Positions 9,694-20,495 of a stretch of DNA of 64,000 bases are shown in pieces. This DNA is from Macrolepiota albuminosa (Eukaryota; Basidiomycota; Agaricomycetes; Agaricales; Agaricaceae). The notes under the pieces were generated by a model. The model did no database searches, had not been told where the DNA came from, and saw only the letters and a program-made list of their open reading frames with translations. The translations under genes and the position numbers were made by a program. Position 1 is the stretch's first letter; each line of letters begins with the position of its first letter. The stretch covers positions 391,723 through 455,722 of the forward strand of contig JAMWFC010000125.1 in assembly GCA_027475525.1 (NCBI GenBank), read 5' to 3'.

Positions 9694-12396
9694 TTGCAGG
9701 ATGAGATACCTCATGTCACTTGGCCTTATATTGATGATGTTCCAATAAGAGGGCCTGAGACTAGGTATGAGTTGGAAGGAGGAGGATATGAGACTATTGC
9801 AGAGAATAAAGGGATTAGGCGCTTTGTATGGGAACACTTGAACAATGTCAATAGAGTTGTTCAGCGCATCAAGTATGCTGGAGGAACCTTCTCAGGGACT
9901 AAGTCTGTGCTATGTGCAGATGAAATCACTGTAGTGGGTCACTTGTGTTCTTATGAGGGGCGCAAGCCAGAGACAAAGAGATATGCAGTGGTCATGAGTT
10001 GGGGAGACTGTTGCAATGTCTCTGAGGTTAGGAAGTTTCTGGGAACTTGTGGTACCTTCAGGATGTTCATCCAGGACTATGCCAAGATCTCAGAGCCTAT
10101 CAATAGGCTCACTAAGGATGATGTGGCTTTTGTCTGGGAGGAAGAACAGAAGGAGGCCATGAAGGAGATGAAGAGGAGGTTAGCAAGTTGTGCAGCTCTA
10201 AGACCTATAGACTATGAGTCTGAAGGTGCTGTCATCTTGGCAGTAGACACTTCTTGGATGGCTGTGGGGTTTGGGATCTTCCAAGAAGACAGTACAAATC
10301 CAAAACAGAGGACTTGTGCTAGACTGGGGTCCATTACCTTGAATGAGAGGGAGGCTAGGTTTTCACAACCTAAGAGAGAGTTGTATGGTCTTATGAGGGC
10401 ATTACAAGTTAGCAGCTATTGGTTACTAGGGTGCAGAAAGCTTATCATTGAGAGTGATGCTAAATACCTCAAGGGCATGCTGAGCAACCCAGGAATAGGA
10501 CCTAATGCTACTATAATGCGCTGGGTGGAAGCTGTACTTATGTATCACTTCACTTTGAGGCATGTGCCAGGAAAGACTTTCAGTATGGATGGTCTATCTC
10601 GCAGAGAGAAGCAACCAGGAGATGAAGAGTATCCTCCTGTGGACCCATCTTTACTGGATGATCCAAAGCCAATGTCCTTTGAGTATCCTGATGAGATTAA
10701 CAAAGTACCTGGTTGGGAGGAACATGTGCCTCTCAAGTTAGAGGACTTCATGGATGAGATTGATACAAGAGGAGGCTACTTGTTAGCAGTCACTCCAGAG
10801 GATGTACAGGAGGAAGTGGATTTGGGTAGAGACAGGGAGCAAGGCCTAGCCTTGGGCTTACAAGAGCAAAGCACTAAAGTAGGGACTACACTGAATCCAG
10901 TAGCAGTCTTGACTTTATCTACACTCTTGCTGCCAGAAGGGCCTTCTGCTGCTCCTGTGGAAGAGTATCAAGAAGACAGGAGAACTGAGAAAGGGAAATC
11001 CTTAGATAACCTCTTGCCACTAGTACAGGATTGGCTTAGGCATCCTGGAAAGGTACCCAGAGAGGTGAAAGAGGGACAATTTCTTAAGTTTGCAAGACAG
11101 TTCTTCTTTGATCTCAAGGGAAGGTTTTACAAGAGAGGAGAAGAGGAGAAGCACAAGCTAGTCATAGAGAAGGACAGGAGGATGTATATGTTAAAGTCAG
11201 CTCATGATGCACTTGGTCACAGAGGGACTTTTGCAACTAAAGCATTACTGGAGGAGAGGTTTTGGTGGCCAGAAATGGAAGCTGATGTGAAGTGGTATAT
11301 AGACACTTGTCATGCTTGCCAAGTGAGGCAGAAAGTTGCAGTATGCAGGCAGCCTGTGGTAGCCTATACTCCCAGTATATTTGAAACCATACACTTGGAC
11401 ACCATGCATATGACACCAAGTTCTAATGGGTGTAAATATATTGTACATGGGAGGTGCGCTTTAACCTCATGGATGGAGGGTAGACCTTTGAAGAAGGATA
11501 ACCACAAGTTGATTGGGCAGTGGTTGTTTGAAGAAGTGATCTGCAGATGGGGCTGTATAAGCACCATTGTAACAGATAATGCTGGGCAGTTCACAAAAGT
11601 GGTACATTGGCTATCTAAGAAGTATGGGATACAGGGCATAACTATTGCTCCCTATAATTCTAGAGCTAATGGGAGGATAGAGAGACCACATTGGGATGTG
11701 AGGCAGGCCTTGTATAAAGCCTGTGAAGACAGAACCAAGTGGTACTGGTTCTTTTGGCATGTAATGTGGGCAGACAGGATTACAGTTAGGAAGAGATTTG
11801 GGTGTTCCCCATTCTTCTTAGTAACTGGAGCACATCCTATACTACCCTTGGACTTAGTGGAAGCCACTTGGTTGGTAGACTGGCCTGATGGACCAGTGTC
11901 TACAGAAGACTTAATTGGCTTAAGGGCTCAAGCGCTGGCAAAGCACTACCAGCATGTGGAAGACATGAGGACTAGGGTTAGCAAGGAGAAGTTGAGATGG
12001 GCAGAGAACTTCACAAGAGAAAATGAAGCCTCTATTAAAGAGTACAAGTTCAAACCAAGAGACTTAGTACTGGTTAGAAACATAGTGGCAGCTAAATCTC
12101 TAAGTGGGAAAATGTCTGCACGCTATTGGGGACCTATGGTGGTGTTGACTAGGACTAAGGGAGGCAACTATATAGTGGCAGAGTTGGATGGTACTGTATG
12201 GCAAGAAAGAGTAGCTGCCTTTAGGGTTATACCTTACAAGGCTAGGCAGCAAATCACTCTGCCTACTAGTATAGAGGAATGGATTGATATTACTCCTTCT
12301 AAGCTACAAGAGCTAAGAGAAGAGAAGAATGAGGGACAGGTGGAGGAAGATCTCTACCTCCGGGGCATACACCTAGGGGAAGAACAGGAAGAGTAA
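9694..12396 (+). CDS. pol: Pol C-terminal part: RT catalytic end, RNase H, integrase
   Basis: Coding in this frame actually resumes upstream near 9646 (GWTNSVPIFHDD). The RT active site YIDD is at 9727-9738. RNase H follows with AVDTSWMAVGFGIFQ, KRELYGLMRALQ and IESDAKYLKGML, ending at GLSRREKQ near 10600. A linker leads to integrase: the HHCC finger is HDALGHRG...CHACQVRQK near 11200-11330, and the core has D in IHLDTMHM, D in VTDNAGQF and E in GRIERPHWD (near 11395, 11575 and 11680). A GPY/F module (RYWGPMVVLTRTKGGNY) is near 12120. No chromodomain follows; the frame ends at TAA 12394-12396 in an acidic tail. All catalytic residues I can check are intact. Confidence 0.92.
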   Translation: MQDEIPHVTWPYIDDVPIRGPETRYELEGGGYETIAENKGIRRFVWEHLNNVNRVVQRIKYAGGTFSGTKSVLCADEITVVGHLCSYEGRKPETKRYAVVMSWGDCCNVSEVRKFLGTCGTFRMFIQDYAKISEPINRLTKDDVAFVWEEEQKEAMKEMKRRLASCAALRPIDYESEGAVILAVDTSWMAVGFGIFQEDSTNPKQRTCARLGSITLNEREARFSQPKRELYGLMRALQVSSYWLLGCRKLIIESDAKYLKGMLSNPGIGPNATIMRWVEAVLMYHFTLRHVPGKTFSMDGLSRREKQPGDEEYPPVDPSLLDDPKPMSFEYPDEINKVPGWEEHVPLKLEDFMDEIDTRGGYLLAVTPEDVQEEVDLGRDREQGLALGLQEQSTKVGTTLNPVAVLTLSTLLLPEGPSAAPVEEYQEDRRTEKGKSLDNLLPLVQDWLRHPGKVPREVKEGQFLKFARQFFFDLKGRFYKRGEEEKHKLVIEKDRRMYMLKSAHDALGHRGTFATKALLEERFWWPEMEADVKWYIDTCHACQVRQKVAVCRQPVVAYTPSIFETIHLDTMHMTPSSNGCKYIVHGRCALTSWMEGRPLKKDNHKLIGQWLFEEVICRWGCISTIVTDNAGQFTKVVHWLSKKYGIQGITIAPYNSRANGRIERPHWDVRQALYKACEDRTKWYWFFWHVMWADRITVRKRFGCSPFFLVTGAHPILPLDLVEATWLVDWPDGPVSTEDLIGLRAQALAKHYQHVEDMRTRVSKEKLRWAENFTRENEASIKEYKFKPRDLVLVRNIVAAKSLSGKMSARYWGPMVVLTRTKGGNYIVAELDGTVWQERVAAFRVIPYKARQQITLPTSIEEWIDITPSKLQELREEKNEGQVEEDLYLRGIHLGEEQEE

Positions 12397-13493
12397 CTCA
12401 GTCTTCCTGTCCCTAGAGCTCTGGTGTAGCTGGCAAAAGAGGGAAACACCTGGTAGTATTGTACTAACTACTACAGTGGGTACAAGTAAACTACCAGGGA
12501 ATGAGAGGAGACACGACGGCGCATCATCATGAAGTTGCTGAGGTGCGCAAATACAAACACGTGGTCACACGTGCTGAATTGAGCATTCTCGGAAACGTAA
12601 CCACGTGCTAGTCACGTTGATGTCAGCCCGGTGCACCTGCTTATGTAATGTTGTCACGCGTAACTAAGCACGTGTTCACGTCAACAATTAAACACGTCAA
12701 CATGCAAATATTATTGTCGATGTATTGAGCATGGGGGAACTAAGTTGGCTGATGTGGGTCTTGAAATGGTGGAAAACGTGGCAAAAGATGTATTAGTTGG
12801 ACTACGGACAGGACACAGTGTCTACGGCGTAACGCAAAGGATTGGAGGTGTTATGCAAAATGCACTAAGTCAGAGTCGAACGCAGGGTCCGCAGAACTGC
12901 TGATAGGAGCCCTGTGTTGTCGTGTATAAAGAGGGCGTCGAAAAAGAGCGAAAGGGGATAAAAATGAGTGCAGGAACAGGAAGGAGCCTGAGACAGCCAG
13001 GACGTCTCAGATGCAGCTGGGTACTGGAATTTGGTGGCAGTTGCCGTGGTTCTGCGTGAATCGGAGGGACGTGGAGGATTAGTGAACAATGAAGGCAGGA
13101 AGCATGTTTCGCGTTTAGGGATACATGTCCAGGTAGTCTGTGGCAAGAAGAGACGAGTACAGAGAGGCAGGACATAAGGAAGAACACATTCAGAAACCGT
13201 CAGTGTGGGGAAAACAAAGAGTTACCCCACACGATCGGATAAATGAGGAAGCGAGTAGTGGGAACAACGGTCCGATGGGGTGGGAAGCGAAAAGAAGTAG
13301 GCTTCTCCGGGTGATCGGATCTCAGGAAGCGCAAAGAAAGCTCGGATGAACGGATCAGCAAGGCTGATCATGATCACGCAAAGAAGAAGCTTGACATCAC
13401 TGATACGTCATGCAAAATAAAGGCGTCGAACAAGTTTATGGCACACAGCCAGCAGGTTTATTGACCTACGAAGTAGCTACAAATACGGTGTAA
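12397..13493. other. Non-coding region between integrase and the antisense gene
   Basis: No convincing coding sequence on either strand; short open frames here lack domain-like composition. It includes the CACGTG cluster at 12558-12674 and repeated gatcgga motifs near 13230-13370. It would be the 3' untranslated side of both convergent genes. Confidence 0.5.
12558..12674. promoter_or_regulatory. Cluster of CACGTG palindromes
   Basis: Four exact CACGTG hexamers lie within 117 bp (12558, 12568, 12602, 12669), with further CACGT half-sites at about 12613, 12677 and 12692. CACGTG is the E-box bound by bHLH factors such as Cbf1/Pho4-type proteins in fungi. Function here is inference only. Confidence 0.45.
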
Positions 13494-14761
13494 CTATAAC
13501 GTAGCCTCAATTGCACTGTCTACTGCATCAATCTTGGGATCCGGCCCAGGGATTTCAACATCCGGGCTTTCGACGGCTGTCTGAGAGAAACAGAGAAAAT
13601 GAGTACGAAATCGGAGCAGAATAAGTGGAGGGACAAACTGATTTAGAAGGGGACCCAACTTGCAGTTCTCCGATACGGACCTCCGCATCGGAGAGAGCTT
13701 GCTTGTCAAGGGCAGTTCGGACAGCCTCATGGCGCGCAATAAGTTGCTTGCAGCGCTGCTGAGCCATGTCTAATGCGAAAAGTTGTTGGCAGGCTGTCTG
13801 TTCGAGTTCCTCGAGGTAGTCTCGGAGGGTAGCACGTGAGACCTTGCCGTCCTTGGCAAGGATGCGGTCGGTCTCGTCAAGAAGCGCTTGTGCGCAAGAG
13901 CCGTCAGGTCGATAAGAAGCTGAGGGGAAAATTTAAAGTGGAGTTATGTAATAAGGAGAAAAGGAACGCACCGACAGAGGGTTGAATGCGAGGCCTCTTG
14001 GCGTCGGGTGCAGCCTCAGGTGGGGGCTGGAGAGAGAGCGAAAAATGTGCAAAACACGTAAATAATTCGTCGATTTGTATTTCTAGAAATAGAAAACAAG
14101 CTCACGTCGTTAGTCTTGCGCTTGGCAGGACGAGGGGATGACACACTCATCATTTCCACGTCGCTGTCACGCTCTTGGCGGCGGTCACGGGCACGACGAG
14201 CCTCATCACGGCGGCGGGTCTGGAAAGGAAGGGAGAAATTAGAAAAGAAGTGGATGGGGGAAAAATGCAAAGAGTGACCTCAGCGCGCTCTTTAGCAGCA
14301 GCTTGTTTTGCAGCTTCTTTGGCACGCTTGTCATTGATTAATTTCAAGATGCTGTCAGCAAAAATACACCAGTTTTTGAGGTTGGAAGAGGTCTGGAGGA
14401 GGCGACGCTCGATGCGGTCCTGGACTTTATAGAGAACATCATAAAGGCCACACTGCTCGGCAATGGCAGGGAAGTCCAAGTGATCAATGAAGATCTGGGG
14501 ACAATGTGCAAAAAGTTAAACTTAGAACAAGAGCCAAAATTAGACATGACGCACAAGTTCGGCAGCTCCGAGATGCCGGGACACTAGAGTAGAGGACTCT
14601 TTTGCAAGAGCTTCCTCACAAAGGCGGGTGACAGCAGTGCCAAAAGCAGCAATGTGCTTGACGGACTTAATCTGTTGATCCTTATCACGGATAATGGCAT
14701 TCTCAAGGAGAGAGTAGGGGTCAGTACCAAGGGATCTTTTGGGACCAGTAGGGGGAGCCAT
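13494..14761 (-). CDS. Antisense spliced gene inside the retrotransposon: helical, basic, 312 aa, function unknown
   Basis: I assembled six exons on the minus strand: 14761-14555, 14494-14279, 14219-14106, 14026-13972, 13919-13660 and 13580-13494. Introns are 52-79 nt, all GT...AG with pyrimidine-rich 3' ends, and the exons join in one open frame of 312 residues. The protein begins MAPPTGPKRSLGTDPYSLLE. Exons 2-3 are predicted helical and strongly charged (AKEAAKQAAAKERAE then RRDEARRARDRRQERD), with nuclear-localisation-like patches PAKRK and AKRPR. Exon 5 is helical with a Gln/Leu pattern, and the tail is acidic. No domain is recognised. The last donor is uncertain (13659 keeps the acidic end; a GT at 13654 would give another end). 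It is convergent with pol and would be transcribed from near the 3' LTR. Introns show it is not read from the element's genomic RNA. Confidence 0.72.
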
Positions 14762-14959
14762 GGGGGATGGTGAACTAGGGATGTAGGGGATGATAGGAGG
14801 GGTTTAAATGGCCTTTGAGGCGACAGGGAGGACAGCAAAAACATGCAAAAGAAACCTACAAACCTTGCAGGAGGGCCAGACGAAAATTTTGATATGATGG
14901 CAGAGAAATGGAACTTGACCTAATCTGGAACTGTGAATGACTGAGGACAGTCTTTATTT

Positions 14960-14972
14960 GGTGGGGGGGAGA
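14960..14972 (+). other. Polypurine tract
   Basis: The G-rich run ggtggggggga plus ga directly abuts the 3' LTR start (14973), as expected for the plus-strand primer. Confidence 0.7.
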
Positions 14973-15953
14973 TGATACGACGCTGTACCAGCAGTCAGGG
15001 ACAAAACATGCACCAGAAGTCAAAATAAACATTTAATTATAGGCTGAAAACTGTAAGCCTCCTGGTAGCAGTCTCAACAAATATCTATCTCCGAAAATAT
15101 CCCAACAAATACACAGAAAAGTACAGAACAACAGGCAGGGACCGGCTCAAACTATCAGCTCAACAATAGTCTAACCACTGTCATGGAGAGGAAAAGCATG
15201 GAAGCTGGTAATGGACGGAACAGGATGAAATTGGGAAATTATTATATTCATTCGATATTGTAATTCTCAATTTCATCATCAAATCAGTCAATGTTCGGCA
15301 ATGGACGGAATAGGATGAAATTGGGAAATTATTATATTCATTCAATATTATAATTCTCAATTTCATCGTCAAATCAGTCAATGTTCGATTTGACAACAAG
15401 GAGGGGAAAAGGAAAGAAGTAGAGGATGCAGGGAGGCGCTCAAAGAGGAAAGAAGGATCCATGAATTAGATCAGGCTAAATGGAGCTCAAGCAAATGGAG
15501 AAGCGGCAATCAGAAACATCCGGAAGAATGGTGGAACGGGTGGCACTGAAACAGGCCTCCCAAAAAGGGAAATTGGACTATCAAATACGTTCTGGAAGTG
15601 GGAGAGTTTCCGACAAAGAGTCATATGTAGATAGTGGTCTGTGCACCAGAAAAACAGTATAAATAGCCCAAGTTTAGTAGAGAATGGACAGGCAATTGAT
15701 AGGCAAAGGCTCGGTGATTCCCAGGGAGTGAATCGCTTAGGCCGGAGTTTGTTAAGAAACCTCAACTTGTGGGAATATTATTATTCTCATTCAATATTAT
15801 AATTCCTCAAAAACCTCAGTGTTTTGCAAGATTATTAAACGCAGTCAAGATAATAATTATCCCTTTCGTCATCAAAGTCAGTGTGAATTCAAGGTCATAT
15901 TCTACACTAGCAAGCCCCAGAACTATCAAGTAATACTTCTACCAAGTAATACA
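14973..15953 (+). repeat. 3' LTR of second Gypsy element (981 bp)
   Basis: Begins TGATACGACGCTGTACC and ends AAGTAATACA. It matches the 5' LTR apart from the 77-bp and 15-bp extra segments there, two single-base indels and roughly ten substitutions, mostly transitions at CpG sites. About 1% substitution suggests a fairly recent insertion, though CpG decay inflates the figure. The TATAAATA box is at 15658-15665. Confidence 0.92.
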
Positions 15954-16217
15954 GCGGCACAACGTATGGCGCACAAACGGTGCAACAGCAATCGACGGGC
16001 CAAGATGGAACGTCGGGCGCAGGATAGCACCAAGCGAGGAGCTGCCCTCCTCGAGGACCAAACCGGGCGCATCCCTGATGCACTCGGTGTTGTGATCTAT
16101 CGTGATCACACTATTGAGTGCCAGAACTCATTCTTTGGCACGGGGTTAGCTCCCCAATTCTATTGATTGCCAGTGACCAATACCATCTTCGTCGGGCAAG
16201 AAGCCCGCGCAGCCAGG
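15954..16217 (+). pseudogene. Likely continuation of the gag-like frame interrupted at 4881
   Basis: The first reading frame after the LTR gives GTTYGAQTVQQQSTGQDG before a TAG, similar in Q/G/T composition to the frame broken at 4881. A different frame then reads RAQDSTKRGAALLEDQTGRI and CQNSFFGTGLAPQFY. No domain is recognised. The segment ends where the palindrome arm begins, so its original 3' side is missing. Confidence 0.35.
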
Positions 16218-17925
16218 GACAGAGGCACCTATGGCCAGAGCTAGAGAAGCACCTGGAAATACACATACAAGTGTGTCAGCCAATGGTGAGGTCACAGATA
16301 GCAGCACAAGCTACTGTGTACTTAAACTCAGGATTGGTGAGGGTTGAATGTTGAATGTTTACCTGGGGATGGCTAGAACGCTCACAGGATGAAACAGGCA
16401 ATATCTCTTAAACTCTAAAATGTCATCATGTTCGTCATTGATAAGAATGGCACAGCTGATACGTGCTTTGTGCTCACATTTGTACAATCATAGCTGCTGA
16501 GAATAAAGTCAACAAGAACCTTAGTGTTGTCCGGAAGTCTCGAGTATAGATGATGACGAAAGACAATATGACCATGGAATTGTAATGCAATGATATGGTT
16601 AGATCACACATATAAAGTTTGAAACAATATTCCAACCTAAAGACATGTGATGTTGTCTTTTGACTAATCTCTATGTACACCATACCCTTGTAGTAAGACC
16701 CTACTGTAGTTCAGTGGAAAATATTTATAAATTGATATTCTATATTGTGCACAACCAGCGGGTTTGACTTCTCTGCAGTGCATCATGATATACGGTTGTC
16801 CTTTTGACTATTCTCATTCTCAAAACATTATATAAGTGTTTATCCCCACAAATGATTACATAAGTGTTCATCCACACAAACAATTACATAATGATTTTAT
16901 TATTATTATTGTATTATATGTAATGATCATCATTATACGTAATACATACGTCTCTTTCTTTTTTCCCTGTCTTTTTAAAATTTTTGATTTCAAACTATCT
17001 TACTGCTAGCTTGCTCATAGGACAACAAAATGGTACTGTCAGTCTATGTTGTTGTGTACTCACTCAACGGACACCTACTGGAGGCAAACACTATCACTGT
17101 GGTTCAACTTGGTACTTATTACTACTTGTTGTGAACTAAAATGCTTTGATAGGTAAAATTTTGGCAATTAGTACAATGTAAGTACGACTTCAGCCTGTTC
17201 AATCTATGAATCTATACAGCTTGAAACAAAAATTTTCTGTGAATGCAACTATGGGAAAACCATTGTATTACTCAAACAACTATGCAATGACTATGCAATG
17301 AAGCTTTATATACCAACCTGCTAAAATAACCAAGATGTTCAGTTGACATTGTAAAGTATGACTTTAGTGAACACTTACTCACTTATATGGAAATAACTGT
17401 ACATGGTCATTATTTCCTCTCAACATCACTTCATATATGTTTACTTTTTTTTGATGTATAGCATTGAACAATGTCTTCACACAACATCCATGTCTGAACT
17501 TCCACATTGATGATATACAGTGTTGATGCCCACACACATATATCTACTCCTTCTGTGGAAGACAAATGAAAGAAATTGCGGACATTGGTTTCACCATCAT
17601 CACTAGATAGTACCTCAACATTTTAACTGGTTATAACATCAAAAATCTAGTATTTTGGTGAGTTTTTCTGCACATTTTACTTTATATTAGCGCTTTTTTT
17701 TACATATTGATTTTTTCTAATGTCAGCTCTTATACCCATCACAACCCACATGCACAACACCTCACCCTCAAAGGATTGAGTCTGAACCAATGATTAGTCA
17801 CCACCTTTCAGGTACATCGTAGCAACAACAATCAATATCTTGATAAAGCATTCACTTATGCATATTCAGGCGATTTATACAGCTGGACGGCGGAAAATAT
17901 CACTGTCAAGCACTGATGACGCCCA
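16218..17925. other. AT-rich non-coding outer part of left arm
   Basis: No coding sequence, RNA gene or transposon domain recognised. Contains a direct repeat of tacataagtgtt-type sequence near 16850-16890 and ATT-rich microsatellite near 16890-16930. Confidence 0.5.
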
Positions 17926-17929
17926 AAGT

Positions 17930-18835
17930 TTGGTCAGTAACAAATATGACTATAGTGTTACCGTACCAAAAGCTTGTGTTGGGCGCGCTATAAGTGATGT
18001 GAGGAGTCCCAGGCAGGTCCCAGAGAACGCGCCTGTGAAAATGAGGAAAAGTTGGTAAGGGAGTCGGCAAGCGTAAAGCGCTAAGGTAAAGTGCCTAGGA
18101 AGGGAGCGGTAAGTGTACACGGCAATGTCAGTGGCAAGAACACAGTAAGCTTAGCGAAGTCTAAGCGTCGTAAATGCCTGCCATAGCTGCAAGGCACAAA
18201 TAGGTCAAAGGCTAGCGCTAGTCTGCAACTGCCAATGAGTTTGATGTTGCCGGCCGTAAATGAGGTCTTGAGTGTAAGGGAGACTGAAGTAAGGGGAAAC
18301 TCTGTTCTATTGTTCGATGGGTATGTACAAGTCGGTAAGTACTTTATATACTACAAGGAGTTCACCGTCGCCAGTGACTAACCATTGCCAGAGTGCGGTA
18401 AACTAGAAAATTTCATAGGGGTAGCTCCAACGGTTTCAGATCCCTACTGTCCATTTAAGACCTTTAGCGATGCCATGCGGCAGATCGCAAAGCTAAACCA
18501 TCAATCCATCACTCTTCTGTCTGTCCAAAATGCTTAGCAATGTCAGGTGCTGAATCGAGGCGCTAAGCGATGTCAGACGCCAAGGTCAAACACCAAGCTG
18601 TCCGTCAGTTTTTGATAGATCATCAGTCTTCTCGCTAAGCGCTGTCATCAGTGATGGATGCCATCTGTCAGTTGTCATTCTGTCTGCTGTCGGCGCTATC
18701 ATTGATCGGATCTGCTTCTTGCCGTGCGCGGCCGTCAAATATCGCCAAAATTGGTTAATTAGCACGTGCTAAGGTATCCTGAGCCGGTGCCGCGTTGCCA
18801 TAGCCTGCCGTTGATGCGCTGATCCTGTATGAGGT
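17930..18835. repeat. GC-richer block with repeated gctaagcg/gtcag motifs (left arm)
   Basis: This block is visibly richer in G+C and CpG than its surroundings. Variants of gctaagcgNtgtca recur near 18149, 18465, 18530, 18561 and 18640, on both strands. On the minus strand it begins TGATAGGACCTC (18841 downward) and contains a TATATAAAG box near 18340, features that would suit a solo LTR, but matching ends and a target duplication were not found. The mirror copy is 40327-41232. Confidence 0.4.
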
Positions 18836-19558
18836 CCTATCAGCACATTGGTTCTAGCAATGTAACTCAACAATATATTTTCAACACAGCTTCAAAAATC
18901 ATTGTAAGTCTTCATTTACTCTTCAAGTTTACTTCAAATTTATTTTATTACAAGTGCACATATATTACAACACAAAATGATAATGACACATCAATAGGTA
19001 GTATTACTTTCTTTTTGTAGGTAAGTTAATTTTCATTTTCATGATTACAATATGCTATATGTTTTTTTCAAACAGATTTTATTTTATTTATTTATTTTAT
19101 TATATAATAACATAATATATATTATGTATATCATACCACTTAATGTATGTATCATATCATATCATTTATCATTTATCATATCTATACATACATAAATTAC
19201 TGTATAACCATATATAATAGTAATGAAGTAATAAAGAAAATAAAGAACGAAGAGAAGAGTACATACATAAATAAAATTAATAAAATACAAGTATACAAGT
19301 AATAAAAAGTAATAAAAGAAAAATAAACATGTAGGAGTCGGGGACCGGCGCACACATGCGCCGCTACGATAGATATATATGTCGACGGAAATGCCGTGTA
19401 ACTCCGGCTCTCTTCTCATGATGTCATATTGTTGTCATATACACGTATGTTTCTATTATCTCATAAATTACGCTTATGTTGTTTTTCTTATGATTCTCGA
19501 ATTATCTCCTTATATATTCACGTCGCTATAGATACGTAGTCTTACCTTGGAGTCAAGC
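18836..19558. other. Very AT-rich microsatellite tract (left arm)
   Basis: Dominated by TTTA, TATA and ATCAT repeats, notably 19070-19200. No gene found. Near 19340-19380 a small GC-rich hairpin-prone stretch (ggcgcacacatgcgcc) is embedded. Mirror copy 39604-40326. Confidence 0.5.
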
Positions 19559-19642
19559 TATCTCTCGATACTTGACTCCAGGTGCGTCATTCATTTTACA
19601 TTATTCTAAACTTATACTGATCTCTCGATACTTGACTCCAGT
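19559..19642. repeat. Direct and inverted repeat around atctctcgatacttgactcc
   Basis: The 20-base core occurs at about 19560 and again at 19620 (60-bp spacing). The first is preceded by its inverted end, tggagtcaag, so it folds as a hairpin. Confidence 0.6.
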
Positions 19643-19732
19643 TCATACTTTGTCTATCATTGTACACGAATATACATATCATCGTCCGCTATTATGCTGC
19701 GTCAATATATATTCGTCGCTGCTACAGACGAG

Positions 19733-19905
19733 CCCCTCAGTTTCTTATACCGGACTGAGGGGTGAGTAATCACAACAGTACTACGGAGTTACATATGAAC
19801 TAACTATACCTATAGAACGTACTTATAAACTGTTCTTAGGTACAGTTAATACAGTTTCTTACACCGGACTGAGGGAACGTACTTATAAACTGTTCTTAGC
19901 TCACA
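19733..19905 (+). repeat. Compound inverted repeat, outer end of cassette (left arm)
   Basis: Contains CAGTTTCTTATACCGGACTG at 19738 and a near copy at 19852, and the 25-bp unit gaacgtacttataaactgtt at 19816 and 19876. Its inverse partner is 22210-22364. Confidence 0.7.
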
Positions 19906-20495
19906 GGTACTGGCTTCTAACAACTTGGAACTTAGAGTATTTAGAAAGTAGTACATAGTTATTATGTCAGTTTATGTACGCCGTGACTATGTAGTACAAC
20001 GGTGTATTAGGATGTCCTTCTAGATCTTGGACATGCCGTATGTCGCAACGGCCCATAACACTTCATAATAATTCAATTGCATACATGTAGTCTATTACAA
20101 AATCCTGTTAAAACGATTGTTTTCACGTCTAGATAGATCAGTTTGCCGGTAGAAGCTTTCCAGGTTGGTTCCTCGATCGAACTTGGTTAACAGAAACCAC
20201 TTGGGGCTCATCCTATACTTTTCCTCTGGAGACAAACCCAAGATGAGTCGCGTGCTTATCAGCGCTGGTACAAAGAGCTATTGATTCTTTCTTTGTGTGA
20301 TCAAACAAATCAATGAATACGTAGTCTGATTTCTGTAGGTAAAATCCTCGAAGATTACAACATAGAGGCATCAAATTGAACCATCAAGAAAAGGGGATCT
20401 GCATACTGTGATAATAGATTCTTTTCAACTGTCATGCAGATTGTACCCTGTTATGAAAAAGTCAAACTAGACATCAGAAGTCAAGCATTGATATC

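Larger units (their letters stand above)
4882..15953 (+). mobile_element. Complete Ty3/Gypsy LTR retrotransposon with gag-pro-pol in three frames and an antisense spliced gene
   Basis: The element is bounded by direct LTRs (4882-5952 and 14973-15953), each beginning TGATACGACG and ending TACA. It contains a primer-binding site, gag with a CCHC knuckle, protease, RT, RNase H, integrase with a GPY/F module, and a G-rich polypurine tract. No chromodomain was seen, so it differs from the chromovirus at 1-4199. Total length is about 11 kb, of which about 2.6 kb between integrase and the 3' LTR is non-pol sequence carrying a reverse-strand spliced gene. It sits inside a gag-like frame. Flanking five-base sequences (cgtac and gcggc) do not match, so no target-site duplication is evident. 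An in-frame TGA in gag and frame damage in RT make this copy probably non-autonomous. Confidence 0.92.

Noticed and set aside
12865..13187. Minus-strand open frames downstream of the antisense gene
   Set aside because: They lie beyond the gene's stop, have low-complexity composition and no plausible splice link.
13140..13349. Plus-strand 69-aa open frame between pol and the antisense gene
   Set aside because: Short, with repeated gatcgga DNA motifs explaining its composition; no start context or homology-like pattern.
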